Part shown: positions 63,758 to 64,000 of the stretch, in pieces
Layout of the letters: each line of letters starts with the position of its first letter
Numbering within the stretch: position 1 is the stretch's first letter
Assembly: GCA_017651515.1 (NCBI GenBank)
Contig: JAGCCU010000035.1
Coordinates: 38,711 to 102,710 of the forward strand
Reading direction: 5' to 3'
DNA: 64,000 nt
DNA from: Muribaculaceae bacterium
GTDB lineage: Bacteria > Bacteroidota > Bacteroidia > Bacteroidales > Muribaculaceae
Position numbers and translations under genes: made by a program
The notes under the pieces: model-generated
What the model was told of the DNA's origin: nothing
Database searches by the model: none
What the model saw: the letters and a program-made list of their open reading frames with translations, nothing else

Positions 63758-64000
63758 TTAATATGCCACAAGATACTCATAATCGTCCTGGATGGTAATC
63801 CACTGATCCCAATATTCGCGCCAAATAGCGTAATGAATGCCTTCCATTGAGTTCCATCGCACATAAAGTTCCAGTCCCATTGGAGTTGACATCATCGCCA
63901 TGATTTGCGGCCCATGGAAGAAAATATCGGTTAAATCCTCACCAGTTTCGAGTGTGTTACGAGAGTCTTGATTCATCTCATACCATCGATTCATCACCGA
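63758..64000 (-). CDS. Hypothetical protein, 5' end outside the window
   Basis: The frame stays open to the right edge, so the start is outside. At least 79 residues are seen, hydrophilic, rich in Trp, Tyr, Met and acidic residues (MEGIHYAIWREYWDQWITIQ near the C-terminus, ending EYLVAY). No signal peptide or known domain is recognised in the visible part. Confidence 0.5.
   Translation of the reverse strand, partial: SVMNRWYEMNQDSRNTLETGEDLTDIFFHGPQIMAMMSTPMGLELYVRWNSMEGIHYAIWREYWDQWITIQDDYEYLVAY

Overview
The window comes from a member of the Bacteroidota, most likely a gut-type Bacteroidales (Muribaculaceae- or Prevotella-like). The evidence is the phylum-specific promoter pattern (TTTG/TTG, about 20 bp, then TAnnTTTG) in front of many genes, the RprX/RprY two-component pair, DUF4836 and DUF4924 proteins, conserved Bacteroidales gene orders, and many secreted proteins ending in dockerin-like double EF-hand modules. 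No rRNA, CRISPR array, integrase or intact insertion sequence was seen.

Layout. 0-6 kb: the end of a CPBP protease, then sppA-lpxK-purine nucleoside phosphorylase-thiL. 5.7-9 kb: a very small Cys-rich membrane protein (5760-5894, minus), an RIC-like di-iron protein with a LuxR-type regulator, and an MlaE/MlaF-like lipid ABC pair. 9-16 kb: a secreted dockerin protein, a large GH16 laminarinase-like enzyme with three repeated modules, and a divergent MBOAT plus SGNH O-acetylation pair. 16-19.5 kb: a lipoprotein and rprXY. 19.7-26.9 kb: an outer-membrane barrel, an imelysin, a di-heme cytochrome, the CcsBA cytochrome maturation protein and a second LuxR regulator, which together read as an iron/redox locus. 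27-30 kb: two tandem paralogs of an unrecognised secreted family, one with a frameshift in its signal peptide. 30-41.6 kb: plsC, a beta-propeller plus amidase pair, a Crp-family regulator, DUF4924-rmlD-prfC, an AmgK-like kinase fused to a RapZ C-terminal domain next to murU, and a frameshifted RAYT-like transposase fused to a DprA/SLOG-like domain. 41.6-47 kb: DUF4836, the two-step agmatine-to-putrescine pathway and a MATE exporter. 47-51.5 kb: a C10 peptidase, a metal permease with an HMA domain, and a lipoprotein. 51.6-56.5 kb: an apparent islet of CotH plus an ECF sigma factor fused to a membrane segment and an outer-membrane barrel, sitting at the 3' end of a split lysO and flanked by two copies of the lysO 3' end. 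56.7-64 kb: an M13 peptidase, a leucine-rich dockerin protein, a run of GNA-triloop hairpins, tRNA-His, a TMEM43-family protein with a Q/P-rich tail, and a partial gene at the edge.

The strongest candidates for undescribed biology are the single-polypeptide sigma factor/TM/beta-barrel protein with its CotH partner and lysO-end repeats (51.6-55.2 kb), the RAYT-DprA-like fusion (40.5-41.6 kb), and the AmgK-RapZ/MurU pair (38.3-40.5 kb). All functions are inferred from sequence by eye; no database search was run.
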